Source of the DNA: Massilia antarctica
Lineage (GTDB): Bacteria > Pseudomonadota > Gammaproteobacteria > Burkholderiales > Burkholderiaceae_D
Length of the DNA: 64,000 bases
Direction of reading: 5' to 3'
Assembly: GCF_015689335.1 (NCBI RefSeq)
Contig: NZ_CP065053.1
Location: forward strand, 5,518,001 to 5,582,000
The notes under the pieces are model-generated. The model was not told the origin of the DNA and did no database searches. It saw only the letters and a list, made by a program, of their open reading frames with translations. Positions within the stretch are counted from its first letter, which is position 1. Each line of letters starts with the position of its first letter. Positions 63,603 through 64,000 of this stretch are shown one piece after another. Position numbers and translations under genes: made by a program.

Positions 63603-64000
63603 CTACTGCAGACTTTGACCCAACACCTCGGCCAATTCTTGCTCAACATATTTTACGGAAGCATCAATACGCTCCAGCAAGTTGTCGACCCCGCTGTAGC
63701 CGGCCCGGCGTCGATAAAAAAGAATAGCATGCGCGATGCCATCGACGTTCTTCCAGTAGGTCATGTCATCGAGAAAGTGGCGCGACACGGCTAAATGTTT
63801 AAGCTGACTCCCTTCGCCGAAGGTGGAATGGATATCCTTGCAAATCCGGAAGAGCTTATGATCGGTCGTCCCCACCCAATTTTCAAGCGGAACTCGTTTG
63901 AAGCCCATATCCAATGTCAATCCCAATTCATCCGCGAAATTGGCGCCATTCAGCCAAAAAATGTCCATGGCCCCGTTAAATGCAGCCAATCGGCACTTTT
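63603..64000 (-). CDS. Hypothetical protein, 5' end beyond the window
   Basis: An open frame that runs off the right edge; the visible 128 or more residues include NGAMDIFWLNGANFADELG, KNVDGIAHAILFYRRR and a C-terminal helix with VKYVEQELAEVLG. No family recognised. The frame has no stop up to position 64000, so the true start is outside. The 176-bp gap to the REC-TPR gene holds a GC-rich hairpin (63444-63465) that may end that transcript. Confidence 0.65.
   Translation of the reverse strand, partial: KCRLAAFNGAMDIFWLNGANFADELGLTLDMGFKRVPLENWVGTTDHKLFRICKDIHSTFGEGSQLKHLAVSRHFLDDMTYWKNVDGIAHAILFYRRRAGYSGVDNLLERIDASVKYVEQELAEVLGQSLQ

Overview
The window is GC-rich, densely coded DNA from what looks like a betaproteobacterium of the Burkholderiales, most likely Oxalobacteraceae (Massilia/Telluria/Duganella type). 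This placement is an inference from gene content and order: selO-msrB-yciB-bolA-ppiC-ppiC, purL, an acyl-CoA degradation cluster and a Liv transporter, with multi-PAS hybrid kinases and REC-GGDEF proteins. I saw no rRNA, tRNA, CRISPR array or transposase gene.

Layout. 1-5561: signalling genes on the minus strand (a five-PAS hybrid histidine kinase cut by the left edge, a REC-GGDEF cyclase, a frameshifted single-domain receiver). 5562-7445: a poorly coding stretch with a broken partial copy of the neighbouring SDR gene and an orphan 271-aa gene. 7489-13616: a minus-strand acyl-CoA/beta-oxidation-type operon (thiolase, acyl-CoA dehydrogenase, Dabb protein, SDR, CurA-like reductase, SDR). 13752-17337: AlkD-like protein, then a Ser/Thr kinase-TPR protein and a small unknown protein.

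17506-26765 is the most unusual part, a RiPP (lanthipeptide-type) locus. One minus-strand operon encodes a 383-aa precursor-like protein with eight 32-residue tandem repeats, each holding a Thr/Ser-rich segment with two Cys, followed by an APH-fold kinase, a HopA1-like protein and a LanC cyclase, the last three translationally coupled. That enzyme set matches a split, class V-like lanthionine synthetase. A second minus-strand operon encodes a 123-aa possible precursor, a haem-oxygenase-like diiron protein and a radical SAM protein. Both operons start with a near-perfect sigma-54 -24/-12 promoter preceded by paired TTGRCATGY sites, and a divergent gene encodes a sigma-54 activator with an FHA-like N-terminus. 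No transporter or protease gene is present in the locus.

27008-37865: MHS-type MFS transporter; secreted protein, gamma-carbonic anhydrase-like protein, Thr/Ser dehydratase and DauR-like regulator; a TetR/hydrolase/membrane-protein group with four matching ATAC-N6-GTAT operators; two GNAT genes and an XRE-cupin regulator; a FadB-like bifunctional enzyme. 38084-45144: LivFGMH and a substrate-binding protein, then an acyl-CoA ligase. 45404-52225: MYG1-like protein, two fused gene remnants, selO, msrB, yciB, bolA and two PpiC-type isomerases. 52387-55522: a TetR gene and SDR gene around a 24-bp perfect palindrome, a broken quinone oxidoreductase gene, and two small ABM/NIPSNAP proteins. 55615-57370: a metal-handling operon with MerP-like and MerT-like products. 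57493-63426: purL and a divergent REC-TPR gene. The right edge cuts an unknown gene. REP-like inverted repeats sit in four intergenic spaces.
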